From NCBI GenBank assembly GCA_007844125.1, contig CM017570.1:49219036-49283035 (forward strand): DNA of 64,000 nt, written 5' to 3'. Below are positions 21,030 through 33,310 of the stretch, piece after piece. A model generated the notes under the pieces. It did not search any database and was not told where the DNA came from. It saw nothing but the letters and a program-made list of their open reading frames with translations. A program made the position numbers and the translations under genes. Position 1 is the first letter of the stretch. Each line of letters opens with the position of its first letter. The DNA comes from Sinonovacula constricta (lineage: Eukaryota > Mollusca > Bivalvia > Cardiida > Solecurtidae).

Positions 21030-24000
21030 ACTGGTAATTGAAGTAATCCTTGCACATTATTTGGTTTTGGAATATGTAAGGGTTTGCCGAGGTTGCATGT
21101 AGAATTACGTTCGAGGTTTAGGCTAACAACACCAAATTATCTTGTTTTCTGCCCTATTTTTGTGACAGTTTCCGACACAGAACAAATACAAAATATACAT
21201 AAAAATAAATTTAAAAAATAAGGACGTTTACCGACTTTTAATTTATCAGGGCTATAAACGTCCGCAAACAGACTTTCCCCGTGTGCAAATTTCAACGGGC
21301 ATTCCAGATATATAGGCGTCGATATACTTCACCGCTTATAACTGTTTCGTAATAGGCTTGCCTCCATTTCATACAGTAACATAACGCTGTGTTTACGCTA
21401 TATGTGCATGGATTTGAACATAAATTCAAAACCAACAGGCGCGTGCACTAAATTAAAGAAATTACCTGAACGTGAAGTCGTATGTGTCATTTCCATGTCA
21501 CATGTCCAGTCTGAAACACATTAGGCATTATGAGTCATTTTTCAGTCCTAATTAAGTAGATATGAATGAAAGATTACACACACATAAGCTGTATACGAGA
21601 CCATTTTTAAGCCGGTTAACTTGTAAGGAGACATGGTAAATATCATCGTCGGAACTGTTTAATTGTGTGATACTTCGGACGGACACATAATCGAGGTATT
21701 TTCTAATTTAGTAAACAATGGTTCTGACGGCATTTTACAGCGTTGTGACACAATATAGGATATGTTTGTTGTGTCAGTACTTTATCAACGTATTGAAATG
21801 ACACATCACGCAATCATAGATACACGCAGTACATTAAATATACAAAATTACATTTTGAAAGATGAAAGTCAAGGTCACATCTGAAAATCAATTGAAGCAT
21901 GTTTTACAGACAATATGAGAGCAGCCCATGGATTTTCAAGAATAATGTAAGTCTGGCCAAGAAATAGTATCAATGTCAAATTTTCAACGATTCAAATTGA
22001 TACTATTGCCAAAAAAAGGACACCAATGTCACATTATCAACAATTCTAATGATACGTTTGTCCAGAAAGAGCATTCGGATAATGTCAGATTTTAAGCATT
22101 TTTGTCTCTTACAACATGCTGTTCAACTCAATGTTTAAATTATTATCGCCCTTTGTTCATTGATTTTACGACACTAGCACATTTTCTTTATAATTAAACG
22201 ATTTCCTGGTAAATTGAACTTAGTTGTGTCCCCGAATTGTAGTATATTTATTAAACATGTACGGCGTTGTCTGTGGTGTTAGTGGATAATATACATTCAA
22301 AATTTCATCGTCAGTTTATATCTTATATAAATACAGTACTGTCTTTAGACGTATAGGTATTGTTAGTACTAAGACAATGACCACTGATTAATCACGGGTA
22401 ACAGCAGCAGACGGCGCGAGCGTAGGACTCCTAGGAGAGTGGTCGAGACTACAGGGTTATAGACAGTGATAGACATACATCTTGTGTAACAGAAGTACAC
22501 TTAAATATTCGTACACAAAGTAAGAAAATGTATATGTAGTATTGGCTGAACAGGAGCTCAACAAAGCTCGGCAATAAAATGTGTATAAATCAGTCCAACA
22601 AAGTTCAACTGGCTTGACTCAGAATCTGGCACGCATCCGTGTTTGGGGTGGAAACTCTCAATTAGTTCTCTCCGTGTAGTTCCTGTGAAAACAACAATGA
22701 GTAACGTCGTGCTTTCAGGGAGATATACTGTTTACCATTGAGACTTTCATTAAGACAAGACGCACGCAATATATGCACCTACTGGAACATTATACACAAA
22801 ATAAACACAAAATAAAGGCTAGAAAGATGAAGACCATCCAGTATAAGTTTGAAGCTTATCTTCATGCAAAGCAAGCAACCGGAACCGTTTACCTTAAAGA
22901 TACCCAATATCTCTAAACATCTGGGTTAGAATTCTACCATTTCCTAGGATTTTGACAAGTACCTATGGACAATCCTGAGCCGCCTGACTACGCAGACCTG
23001 AAAGCGTTTCCTGAAGTGTTCCAGCCAACACTAAGAACGTTGACGACAAGTACCCATTAGCATCCTTACCAACCAGAGAGGATGGCGCGGTACCCAACTG
23101 ATGAAGGTCTTGACTTCGAGCTCTGCCACAGCTTGCCTAGATATGACGTCCACTTGCTAATGGTGGCAATATCAAAAGTTAATTATTCAGGGACGGCTAA
23201 GATAAATGTCTTCTACCTTAACTCTAATAAACTCTACTGCTTCTCAATGAGGATTTCCAGTGTATGGTTGATAATTGTCTATGTATCAGCATGATCCCAT
23301 GTTTTTTGGGGTGACACCTACCGAGGTTCATAACTTGGTGCCAAACCTCCCCGATCAGGACTAATATAGGCTGCAATACAAGAACAGCAGCTGTTCAATT
23401 CGCTCAGGATTATGCTTAAAAAATCCACAGAGACCACCGATTCCGGTGGAGCAACTGTTTGGAGCAGTATATATGAATACCGAAATGGTACTATAGGAAA
23501 TGAGCTGTATAAGCTGACGAACAAAGGTCTCCTCTGATATGTTTTTCAAAATATGCTAAGTTGCCTGATAGCCAGCCCGTTATACATGTGGGTCAACATC
23601 TTCGACGACGACCTTGCAACCAGGCAGGTGCACAAGAGCCCCCTTGTCCAGAACCGCACATGTGACGTGTGCATGAGGATCGTGTGGCTCCCGATTAAGA
23701 TAGTGAGTATTACGTTTAGTCTCAAGCAAAGTTTATACTGCTTTACAAGAGCGAGTTGCCCAGGAGAGGACAGCAGAGTGGAGAATATTAGGCAGCCTAA
23801 TATATGACGTGTGCTAGATAGTCATTCTCTAGATTCAGCTACTCATACAACGAAAAAGAGAAATATTCACAAGGTCATATCGGTATTTCGAACAGCATCA
23901 GGCTTTCCTTTATGATCGGCGACGGTATGTTCAGGTTGATGCTTTTATTTCTGAAGAGTGTGCGGTGTTGCAGCACTGTGTATTTCAAAGTGTATACTGG

Positions 24001-24130
24001 TTGTGTATCACTTGGTCTTGGTGGATATTGGATCAATGCCTTAAGAACCCCAAACAGTTGGTTACAAATTACGCCTGTTTAAAAATACAAGATTAAGAGA
24101 ACTATGTCAAATATGGACATCTATTAACTT
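21030..24130 (+). repeat. T2-type array unit, copy B
   Basis: The beginning (about 21040-21420) matches 49.60-50.03 kb; then acatggtaaatatcatcgtc (about 21632), gctgttcaactcaatg (22118) and the polymerase-bearing segment match copies A and C. Similarity to copy C continues to about 24130 (catctattaacttacatttt), beyond the point where copy A is replaced by Polinton-1, which shows that Polinton-1 was a separate insertion or replacement in copy A. Confidence 0.75.
22965..23705 (+). pseudogene. Decayed Polinton-type DNA polymerase B fragment (copy B)
   Basis: Same fragment as at 885-2115, with an internal deletion: after PPDYADLKAFPEVFQP the text jumps to TLRTLTT-like sequence. Recognisable pieces are YPTDEGLDFE and NVFYLNSNKLYCFSMR (about 23090-23260), AVYMNTE-like sequence and ELYKLTNKGLL near 23500, and FDDDLATRQVHKSPLVQN with CDVCMRIVWL near 23600-23700. 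Many stops. It was carried inside the repeated host unit rather than inserted independently. Confidence 0.5.
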
Positions 24131-25370
24131 ACATTTTACATCGTTATCAGTAGATAGATAGATGCAAATGGATTATGAATTTTCATTATAATTTTAATAT
24201 ATTATTAACGTTGTATTTTCGAGAATAACCCCGCTTTATGCCTTAATTTTGTTTCATTGAAACTGCATTTTCTTCCAATCATTGCATTCATGGTGGAATA
24301 TATATTTCGGCTGTGTCAGATGCAATATATGTTAAACATTTGGAAGACCATAATTAAAACAAATAGTTTAATAAACACATATGTTTAAACGTATAAAACA
24401 TTAAAACACGTGGCACAATAAACACATGTTTCAATACGCGTATGTTATAAATTATGTTTGAAAACATGTGTAAAACACATGTTTAAAACCTGTTCTTCCA
24501 ACAACCTATGTTAAACTTGTTAAACCTGTGCTGAAAGCTTGTTACTCAAAACAAGTTTAACACATAGCGCACTTTTTTCTGTGCAACCAACGTTTAATGT
24601 CAAGTGCGCTTGTGCAGAGAGTTTGAAAAATGACATATGTCACGCACTTTGGCTTTGCGATTTGAGTTTCTCAGATATATTTATTCAGCTTCGTACGATG
24701 ACTGCAACGAGGATATATGTGCAAAGCAGTTTGATTCGTTTTTCATTACTCTTTAACCTGTGAAAATTGACCATTGCACATATACACTCTAAAAACATGA
24801 ATTAGTTCCCGAAGCCTTGCTCGCATCCCGAAAATTCCACTAGCATGTCATGAGTTCTACAGAACGAACTTCGACCCACGAACGCGCTATGTTTACCCAG
24901 AAAGAGTCTTAATCATAGACAACTATCAAAATATTTACAACGTCATAAATGTTAACCAGCATATTACTTTAAAGGTCGATTGAACTAATTTAACAACTTT
25001 ACAAGTTTCACATTTGAGCTGCACTTATTTGTTGGCAAACAGAAAAAAAACACTTTTATCTGACAGTTCTTTGATGCAACTATCTCATCTGGGCTTGCTC
25101 CGCTTGCCTACAATATTTGAGGAGCTTCTATGAGAAAATGGTTGACTGACCGCTGACATTTGACTTAAATACATGCCCTGTCTTAAAAAGGTAAATTCAT
25201 TGTTACAATTGCTAACATAGATCAAAACACATACACTTCAAATCATGCGAACACAATTTTATTGCTTCTTATGTTTTGTAAGATTTTATAAATGTACAAT
25301 AAAGCATTTAGCTACATTTTTATCAATTCGTACACATTCAATAAACAAGTACATACCCAAGCATTTAGAT
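24130..25370. other. AT-rich stretch with a degenerate palindromic repeat, no gene seen
   Basis: Between about 24340 and 24600 the sequence is rich in variants of acatgtttaaa and its complement (aaacatgtgt, acacatgtttaaaacc, gttaaacttgttaaac), forming short inverted repeats as in a decayed MITE or hairpin element. The rest shows no recognisable feature; the longest frame (24539-24763) has no motif. Confidence 0.35.
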
Positions 25371-25371
25371 A

Positions 25372-25931
25372 TTGTACTTAGATATTGTACCAAATGACTT
25401 AAGACATTTTATTACAAAAATGAGAATCTCTGCACATTCCTTAAGAATCCACACGGGACGCTTCTCAAGAAACCCTGTTTCTAGAGACAGTAGATGCTGT
25501 TTGTTATGCAATAATAGAGATATTGAAGACGTTGTTCATTTTATATGTATATGTCCAATTTACAATGATTTAAGAAGAAGGTCCCTTAATCCAACTATGT
25601 ATAGTAGACCATCCGTATATAAAATGTGTCTGCTATTTGATTCAAAAGATAAAACCATACTTACCAATCTCGCTCTATTTATCAAGAAAGCAATCTCACT
25701 TAGAAGGACAATGTATGTACTTAATACATAAAGTTTATTCTCTATTGCTGTTTCTTATATTCTTTATATTTATTATGATGAAATTATTACATGCGCAGCT
25801 GGAAATAGTGTCATTTCTATTTCAGACTTTTATGATAGCAAGAAACCGGATACTAGATTTTACATTGTTATTCCAAAACGATTATGTACATATGTACAAA
25901 TCTGAATAAAAATATGTTCTGTTCTGTTCTA
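25372..25931 (+). mobile_element. 3' end of a LINE with RT C-terminal domain and pentanucleotide tail
   Basis: The frame at 25372-25731 is the last ~115 residues of a non-LTR retrotransposon polyprotein: DIVPNDLRHFITKMRISAHS, then CLLCNN, DVVHFICICPIYNDL (a C..C..H..C zinc-like pattern) and FIKKAISLRR before the stop. A short 3' UTR follows and ends in repeated tgttc units (about 25913-25931), a common type of simple 3' tail in invertebrate LINEs. The copy is heavily 5' truncated; its 5' boundary is not certain. Confidence 0.65.
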
Positions 25932-26257
25932 TAAATCTACATTAAACAGTTATCACAAGTGCTCCGGTCAATAGTTCTTAACTTATGGGGCTGTCAGGGC
26001 TAAATGGGTATTGTTACCTTTTACAACTTTTCATTACCCAAAATGTGTAAATCGCCAAATAAAACATACATCACACATGTCGGTGAAGTCAACTATTCTA
26101 AGGAGGGAACAGTTGTTTGTCCTTCGCATTTGTTACACCAGCGTTACCGGACTTAATTGTCAGAGGGCTTCCAATTGAAAAGAAAAATGCATAACTTGCC
26201 GGGGAAAGACTAAAAGAAGGCATATATGATTTCTAAACCTTAGCTGACTGTTATTAT

Positions 26258-26483
26258 TCATGAACACCGACAGTAAACTTTTGCCAACTTGGCGTGAACC
26301 GGCTTGAGGAGGTTGATGTGGGCGTAGGCAAGCATGCTGGATATTAGATGGGCGTGTTGCGGCTGGGTGCTGTCGAGGTAGGTGAGGACGTGGCCCATCG
26401 GGCACCTAAATGGGGCCTCGACCAGCGTGTCGCTTTGGCTTGATTTCGCGGCCCAGGAAGTCCAGCTCACCGGGGTCGGCCAT
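26258..26483 (-). pseudogene. Polinton-2 small conserved protein, frameshifted
   Basis: It starts at 26483 inside the end of the upstream gene (17-nt overlap): MADPGELDFLGREIKPKRHA. After about 25 residues the frame must change to APFRCPMGHVLTYLDSTQPQ, then ISSMLAYAHINLLKPVHAKL, ending at about 26258. One frameshift near 26400. Function unknown; no membrane segment is obvious. Confidence 0.4.
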
Positions 26484-26880
26484 GAGTCTCATTGGTCAGC
26501 CTTTTTCTATCGGCCATGGGTATATTTCCCGATTTTGCTGCAGCCCTGGTTTCGGGAGCCAGACCTACGTTTGCTTCTGCGGTGATAGCCTTCCGGACCA
26601 TGAAATTATTCAGCAGGCCACTTCCCACAAGATAGACCAACAGTGGTGTCCGGGCCAAACCGTTCCCTTTGAAATGATTTCCAAACCACGCAGGGATGAG
26701 CGGGTGGACTTTTGACGTTAACTCCCACTCCTGGACCTCGTCAAAGCCTGTACCATAGTCTTCCGGAATAGTGCCATTGATAGCCACATGGGCCATGCGG
26801 TGGCCCGGATGCCAAAACATTTGGAAATAAGGAGAGGCCTCATCGTGCCCCTCGAAGATTGCTGAATAGCAGCCCTTCAA
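26467..26880 (-). CDS. Polinton-2 conserved protein (137 aa), intact
   Basis: An uninterrupted frame beginning MKGCYSAIFEGHDEASPYFQ, with FWHPGHRMAHVAINGTIPED, GFDEVQEWELTSKVHPLIPA, LARTPLLVYLVGSGLLNN and a basic tail ADRKRLTNETHGRPR. It is globular, aromatic-rich, with one moderately hydrophobic segment (PLLVYLVGSGLLNNFM). It follows the beta gene at once and overlaps the next gene. I recognise it as a companion of other Polinton-like genes but do not know its function. It is the only intact gene of this fragment. Confidence 0.55.
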   Translation of the reverse strand: MKGCYSAIFEGHDEASPYFQMFWHPGHRMAHVAINGTIPEDYGTGFDEVQEWELTSKVHPLIPAWFGNHFKGNGLARTPLLVYLVGSGLLNNFMVRKAITAEANVGLAPETRAAAKSGNIPMADRKRLTNETHGRPR

Positions 26881-26881
26881 A

Positions 26882-27960
26882 TCAATGTCGTAACCTACCG
26901 AGCCTCATAGCCCGCCATTGCCGTGCTCCACGCAAGCCTTCTCGATATCTTAGCCTTGATGCTGGCTGCATGGTTCTCGCAAAAGGCTCTCTCGGCTTGG
27001 GACTCATCCCCCAAGAATCTAAACACTCTCTGCAGTCGTTTGTGAACATTGTGTTTTCTTCCAAGCAGCCAGGCGGCTATCGGCTCCCCCTGGGTTGCTT
27101 GTCGAATGTCTTCCTAGACGTCGCCCCCATACGTATGGACCTCTCTTGAAACCGGGAAGGGGATGTCTTTGGACTAGGCGTGACTGTAATGGCAGATGAA
27201 CTCTACCGCCTGCCACCGACATTTCTGGTATTTGCCAGTGTTGTAGATGTTCTACCCAGCGATGTCCCGCAGGACGATTGCCCTTTTAAGGATAGGTTCG
27301 ATAGCTGTTACATCGTCCATGGTGGCGCCTATCTTGTGGACCCTCATTCTCCAACTCCGATATTTTTGCCGGCTAGCTTCTGTGAGATTGTAACCCCTCA
27401 GGGCGCCCTCGAAATGCTCGACAACTCGCCGGGCAATTCAATTGAGGTCGCCATCACTTAGGGGAATGAGGTTGGGGGGATTGAGTTTGTAAAGGGGAAG
27501 ATCCCATACACCACCGCCGTGGCCGGATTGTCGTTCTGATAAATCACACTGTCAACCTCAACAAGGGCGCCCGGCCTTGAGTCTAGGGAAAGCTCAACGA
27601 CCGCTTGTTCCTTCTTCCTCTCTACTCGGACTGGGTCGAATTAATCTTTGACTGCTCAGTAGTTCTCGACTCTCTCCCTCAAGAACGTGATTCGCAGGAG
27701 GAAACTGCCCTCTTGAAGAGATGTGAGCGGTCGTGGTGTTCTTGCGTCTGTCATGCGGCGTCCATGGCCAGTCGGCTGGCTCTAACTTATATAACGTCGG
27801 CGTTCTCAATGTCACCAATATCAAGGGAGTCCTCTGTCTCCAGCTTCAACGTAGAGAAGACAGCGGTGACATCATCTACTTCAACGTCATCAATGGAGTC
27901 GTTCAAAATCTCAACTTGTTTTTCAGCTGGAACTTTTACTGGTGGAGGGACTTAGTCATC
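26882..27960 (-). pseudogene. Polinton-2 larger conserved protein, multiply frameshifted
   Basis: In minus-strand order: an acidic region (NDSIDDVEVDDVTAVFSTLK, about 27910-27860), VVELSLDSRPGALVEVDSVI and YGIFPFTNSIPPTSF, then TMDDVTAIEP-type text, RAIVLRDIAG, RWQAVEFICHYSHA, FPVSREVHTYGG, EENTMFTNDCREC and WRAMRLGRLRH at the end. Successive pieces are in different frames, so several indels separate them. The length, around 350 codons, and the two-part layout (acidic N-terminal part, globular C-terminal part) are all I can say; the role is unknown. Confidence 0.45.
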
Positions 27961-28085
27961 AATGTCGATAAACTGTTGACCCTTTGAGTCGGGCATTTCT
28001 GCAAATAACTATTCGATACACTCGTCCATACTGCATAATGTATTATCAATGTCCAACACCTCTTTCTAATAGCGCAGTTCGATAG

Positions 28086-28640
28086 TCATACGCATAAATT
28101 CCTTAGCAAAGGCTCTCTGCTGCCGCATGTAATGTTTTGACGCCCCCTTTTATAGCCAAAGGTCATGTACAGCAACGGGTCGTTTTTGACTTCTTCTCTG
28201 CAGCATGTGCAGGGCCTCGGGCCGCCGCCTTTGCGAAATTTCATGAGGTGAATTCTGCAAAAGTCCTTGAGGCAGGACAGGTCACAGCTCTCCGTGGAGC
28301 CGAGCAAGAGCCATGGGCAAGTGTCTGTCCCCTTCATAGTGTCGGTGTTTAAGCTCTGTACATATCCAACATCTAAATGGGAAGAAGGCTCATAAGATCC
28401 CTGCACAGCCCCTCTAGGCCGGCGACGGTGGTGGTCTCTAATGGCTCCTTTTTTTTCTCGTGGTGCGGGAGTGGTGTTGGACGGGCCCTGTCGCATAGCT
28501 GGGGTGGGGGAGAACCCCCGCCAGGGACACTAGATCGGGCAATGTGACCCCCCTGGGGCCCAATGCGGATGGTATGCTGGCCCCCGCTCGGCCTAAAGGT
28601 GGGTGCTAGCTGGTAAGCTCGGCCCAAAAAAGTGAGACAG
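28086..28640 (-). pseudogene. Polinton-2 Cys-rich protein, frameshifted
   Basis: The first frame includes ETTTVAGLEGLCRDLMSLLP, the second PWLLLGSTESCDLSCLKDFC and FRKGGGPRPCTCCREEVKN. The paired cysteines (C..C, later CTCC) suggest a zinc-binding fold. A proline/glycine-rich repetitive GC-rich tract lies upstream (about 28480-28720). One clear frameshift near 28360. The gene would be the first of the minus-strand set. Confidence 0.45.
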
Positions 28641-28764
28641 AAACCCCCGCCAGGGGGTTAGATCGGGTTTGCGGCCCCCAGGCCCGAGTTTGTTCCAACC
28701 CCCACCCCCACGCTGCTTTATGGCATGCTATCCATAGTGAAGGCATCACTATAACTGCATGTTT

Positions 28765-31090
28765 AATAATGAATGACTTTGAAAGTTCACTTATTTTCAC
28801 AAGAAAATGTATAACCTAACATTAGTGAAGGCATATATCGTGTTTGTAAATGCAAAAAAAAGTAAGTTTGTTATTTTTAGTTATTCAGGTATTTACTTGG
28901 TTAGTTGAGTCATGCCGTGGTCCCCTATGACATGTTGTTCAGTTTTATACCTAGTGTGTTGACTGGTTATTTTGTCAAGTATTATAACACCTAGTGTCTC
29001 CGTCTTTATCTTTAAACTATATCTGGCAAATATATTTTCTTGTTTAATTTAAACATATATTTGCATTCATTTTTGTAGAAACTAACATATCATATTATTG
29101 GTTGTGTTATTCACATATTAATGTTATTCATTGTTGTATTTTGCAATATAACGATGTTTTTATTGCAACTTTAGTTGGTGTATAATTACTTAAGGGGCCT
29201 AGGGTCACGTTTTAAACGGATCGTTTTGTAAATATCCTGTGGGAAAAATGAAATGATTTCTTAAGTATTTTTTTCAATATATATGTTTCTACTGCCATTT
29301 TGTAAATGTAATCTGTTTTGTAGAGCTTGTAATATATGCCTGATCTCGGTCTAGGTTCATAATGCTTGTATATACAATTCATTATATTGCCATATGTATA
29401 GTGCCTTTAATGGTTTCAATTGATAATCGGAATAACGTGTTATGCTTTTTATATATATTTCAGGATGAAATAAGAATCAAGGTAAGTAATTATTTCCGTA
29501 CCGTAATGTCTAGGTTAATGAGTAGAACATGTAATACACTTTTCACGCATTTCACTTCATCTGGTCCCCGACCTTTTCTTTGGACTTTGGTAAATATATC
29601 TTGATGAGATCATATGAACGCAAATTTTAATAATTTCTTACAGCCCTGAAATATTCATTTAGATATATATACCAAATATGTTCTGCATGTTCTAGTTAGT
29701 TCCAATATTTATTTTTTACTGTCAAGATTTTTTTATGTTTCAATAGAAATTATCATCTCACCCGAATACCTTCTGAACGTTATTCATAATTGAGAACTGG
29801 TATTGCACTTTTTGCCCTGTACATCGTTCAACGTTAATGTATGTTGAATTAGTCACAGAATTTAGGTCAAGTGGTAGTATCTGAAATTTGCATATATTGT
29901 ATTGTGTCCTAGCCTGTAAAAACAAATACTGCTTGTAAACTATATTTCATAGTCTGCCATTTACCACTTTCTAAATAACAATAATACGATATACTGTTTA
30001 CTGTGTCTGTAACTTCAGGGTTTGTGTTTAACGTATGATTATGTCATTCAAATCGACTTTGCATCCACTGACGCAGACCTAAATGCGTGATACAGGGAAT
30101 CACTAACTCAATTACTGGCTTCTTACGGATAGGTTAATAGGTTAATTTATATTATTGCCTAGCGACCAGAAAATTATCTTTTGATCCCGCCGTGTTTTTT
30201 TATCGTTAGGACATTTAGGCAAGTCAAAATAACTTTGAGCAATTTATGAAGACACATATGCTTTCTGGTAATTTATTGAAACAAAAAAAATGAATCCTAT
30301 ATGTGTCCCTTTGTTTCGAATTTATAAAGGTAAAACAATATTAATAATAGATTTGTTTCTGTTTTTCTTTTTAGCCTGCCTATTTGGTTTGTTCGTATTA
30401 TCTTAGCATCTATTGTGATACATTTTCAACAATCCGTTCTAACAGTAACTCAAAAATCAATAGAAGAAGACGTTAAATAGCAACTGAGGAAACTTTTCTT
30501 AAAAGTATCTCCACGAAAACACCATATAAAAATGTTAAAGTAAGTCAATCAAAAATGCACTGGTAGCATCTTACTCGTCTTTATCTCGAATATCTGCAAG
30601 CATATACAATATGACGTACAGGTTCAGTCAAAAAAGCAAATACAAATAAATCATTTATATGCGATTTTAATCAATAATTCATACTTTTTATCCATATACA
30701 GTTTTATACATAAAACGTCTGATAACAATGGCCTTGAATGTTTATATTATTGTAATTTGAACTGGAAAAACACATTTGGACTAATTATCAATAAGATTTC
30801 AGGTGTTATTACTTAAAGAGCAATACCTGGGCAACTAAATTAATAAGTATAGATACAATAACAAGCGTACGATACGTTAAAATACAATATTAAATGTATA
30901 GGCATACATACTTACCGAATTTTCCTGAATTTTGTGACACAGTTCTATTACATTTGTTCCAATCCATACGTTACCTTGACAAACCAATGGTAAAGTCGAA
31001 AGTGACGAACGAAGGGCGATGACCTTCCCTAACACGTCGTTTAATTAACGTTAAAAACGCGTCATGAAAACTAGCGTTTAAGAAAAAGTT
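28765..31090 (+). repeat. T1-type array unit b
   Basis: It begins gactttgaaagttcac and runs through the T1 landmarks, including gtcacgttttaaacgg (about 29210), the microexon and the downstream ggtattgcactttttgccc. The distal part, with tgtataggcatacat at about 30896 and caatccatacg, matches 41.99 and 55.17 kb. It is the closest relative of the 19.1-kb unit. No other coding signal. Confidence 0.75.
29464..29481 (+). CDS. Candidate microexon T1-b, 18 nt, peptide DEIRIK
   Basis: Flanked by tttttatatatatttcag and gtaagtaattatttccg. Only phase 0 is open: both other phases give immediate stops (TGA, TAA). Splice sites are strong and GT-AG. Confidence 0.7.
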
Positions 31091-32837
31091 GCATGCATTT
31101 AATGTTGAAATATGAACAGGTTTTAGGTCAAGTGGTAGAATTTGAAATATGCATATGTTCTATTGTGTTCATGGACAACACATACTGCTTGTGAACTATA
31201 TTTCATATTTTGCCATTTACCACTTTCTAAATAACAAGAATACAATCTAATGTATACTTGTCTGTAAATTTAGAGTTTTTGTATAACGTATTCTTATTAC
31301 ATGAGCATATATATAAGTATAACTATAACTTATGACTTATGTAAGTTCAATAATTTTCACGAGAAAAGTTGTAACATAACAAAATAAAGGCATATTTCGC
31401 GTGTATAAATGCAAATATTCATTCAGAAGTGTTAATGTATGTAACCCATTAAATATACTCTTGTTAGTTATATGTCAGTTTTTGGTTACACTTGGCCTTT
31501 CAGGTATTCACTTGGCTAGATAAGTCATTTTGTTGTTCCTTATGACATATTGTTACGTTTAATAACTAGTGGGTTCACTGGATATTTTGTCAAGTAATAT
31601 AACACCTAGAGTCTCCGTATTAATTTTTAAATACTATCTTGGTAAATAGTTTCTCTTTTTTAATTGAAACATACATTGGCATTTATTTTATGTATACATG
31701 CAAATTATATGATTACGTGTGTTATTAACATTTATTAAATTATTCAATGCTCTATTTGCAAAAAACCGATGGTTTATTTTTTGCATCCGTAGCTGGTTTT
31801 TTATTACTTTACGGGCTTTACGTCACGGTTTGTTTTTTGAGTATGCCGTGAGGTAAATAAATTGAAGTAAAAAAAAATACCCTTTTTGTAATTTTCTTAA
31901 TAAATATGTTACTACTGACACTTTAGCAATATAATATGTCTGGAAAATGTCCTGTAGTGCCTCGCCGTATATCACTAATTGCATTGCAACACTGATATGC
32001 CATCTTAATCGGTGTCTTGTAACTTTAAGTCGGACAATATTACCGACTCACCGTTCCATGCGTAAATGTCAGGTTTGCTCTTTTTGTTAAATGACCCACC
32101 ACAGATGTGTTCTTATTTTTAATTTGGCTTGGCAGTTTCAATATACGAAGATATATCAATGTATCAATTTATAAGACTCAAATTGATATTATCATAATTA
32201 TTCGACTTAATACGAATATTCAGCATGTTCTAGTATGTCACATGCTGTTTAACGGTTAATTATTTTCGCCCTGTGTCTAATGGTTTTAAGACGCCAAGAC
32301 ACATTTTTAATTATAGTAATACAGTAATTTTGGCATGTTCCCTTTTGTATGAATCTGTTTAGAAAGCACACATTTTTACTTTTAAATTATCGATAAAAAA
32401 TGAGCTACAATAAGCTAAACAATTATTGACTTTTTTATTTTGCTGGAGATATAAAACCTGCGCGTCATAATCTACAAATATGGATACACTATGATCGGAA
32501 TGAATAATCTTTCTATAAATGGTGCAGACTATTGTTGCTGTCAACTTACATTCTTTAACTGTATTGGTTCAGTAAAGAAGATATATTTAAAATACTCCCT
32601 TAATAACTTGCGCTCAGTTGTTCGTGAATATACGTAACAGTTGCAAACATATACACGTTGTAATGTCTCACCAACGCCGCCTCATATATTCATAAATATG
32701 CATTTGTAATTATCTCGGTCTAGTTTCATTATACGGGTATATACGAATGGCAGTTCATTACATTGCCATACATGTAGTGCAATAAGCGCTTTTAAAAGAT
32801 ATTCGTCAGAATAATATGTTGTGTTTTATATTTTCAG

Positions 32838-32861
32838 AATCAACCAGCTTACTTTGAGCCG
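32838..32861 (+). CDS. Candidate microexon T1-c, 24 nt, peptide NQPAYFEP
   Basis: Between gttgtgttttatattttcag and gtaggtaatcatttctatac. The longest T1 exon. It is open in phase 0 and the donor is gtaggt. Position in the unit is identical to that of the other T1 microexons. Confidence 0.7.
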
Positions 32862-33008
32862 GTAGGTAATCATTTCTATACCTTTCTGTTTTTCAAGTAT
32901 TTTACTTCATCTCGGCCCTGAACTTTTCATTGAACTTTTGTAAACAGATCCTGATGGGATCACAGGAATGCAAATTTGTTTAATAAATGCTTACACCAAT
33001 GAACAATT

Positions 33009-33009
33009 A

Positions 33010-33088
<79 letters not shown>

Positions 33089-33310
33089 ATATATAGTAGA
33101 GAGAGAGAGGAGAGAGAGAGAGCGAGAGAGAGAGCGAGAGGAAGAGAGAGGGAGAAGAGCGCGAGAGGCCGCGCGGGCGCGTCGAGCGGCGCCGCGAGCA
33201 GCGAGCGAGCGAGAGAGAGCGACTGAGCGGCGCTCGCTCGCTCGCGCTCGCATCGCTCGCCTCGCTCGCTCGCTCGCTCGCTCGCTCGCTGCTCGCTCGC
33301 TCGCTCGCTC
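33009..33310. repeat. Compound simple repeat: (TA)n, then (GA)n, then (GCGA)n/(CGCT)n
   Basis: About 75 bp of TA, then GA-rich to about 33160, then a GC-rich mix of gcgagcga and cgctcgct to about 33310. The gcga and cgct halves are complementary and could pair as a long hairpin. The homologous units (37.7, 40.05, 53.65 kb) lack it. Apparent open frames here are repeat artefacts. Confidence 0.9.

Larger units (their letters stand above)
26258..28735 (-). mobile_element. Polinton-2: second Polinton-like fragment, all genes on the minus strand
   Basis: A GC-rich block between AT-rich flanks, followed on the right by T1-b at about 28765. It carries four consecutive minus-strand genes that belong to Polinton-like elements but are not represented in Polinton-1, so it may be the other half of a similar element. 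The lack of capsid, ATPase and integrase genes shows it is a fragment. No terminal repeats found. Confidence 0.65.

Noticed and set aside
27180..27461. A 93-codon + strand frame beginning MTVMADELYRLP
   Set aside because: It is antisense to the recognisable minus-strand Polinton-2 gene, whose fragments fit known neighbours better.
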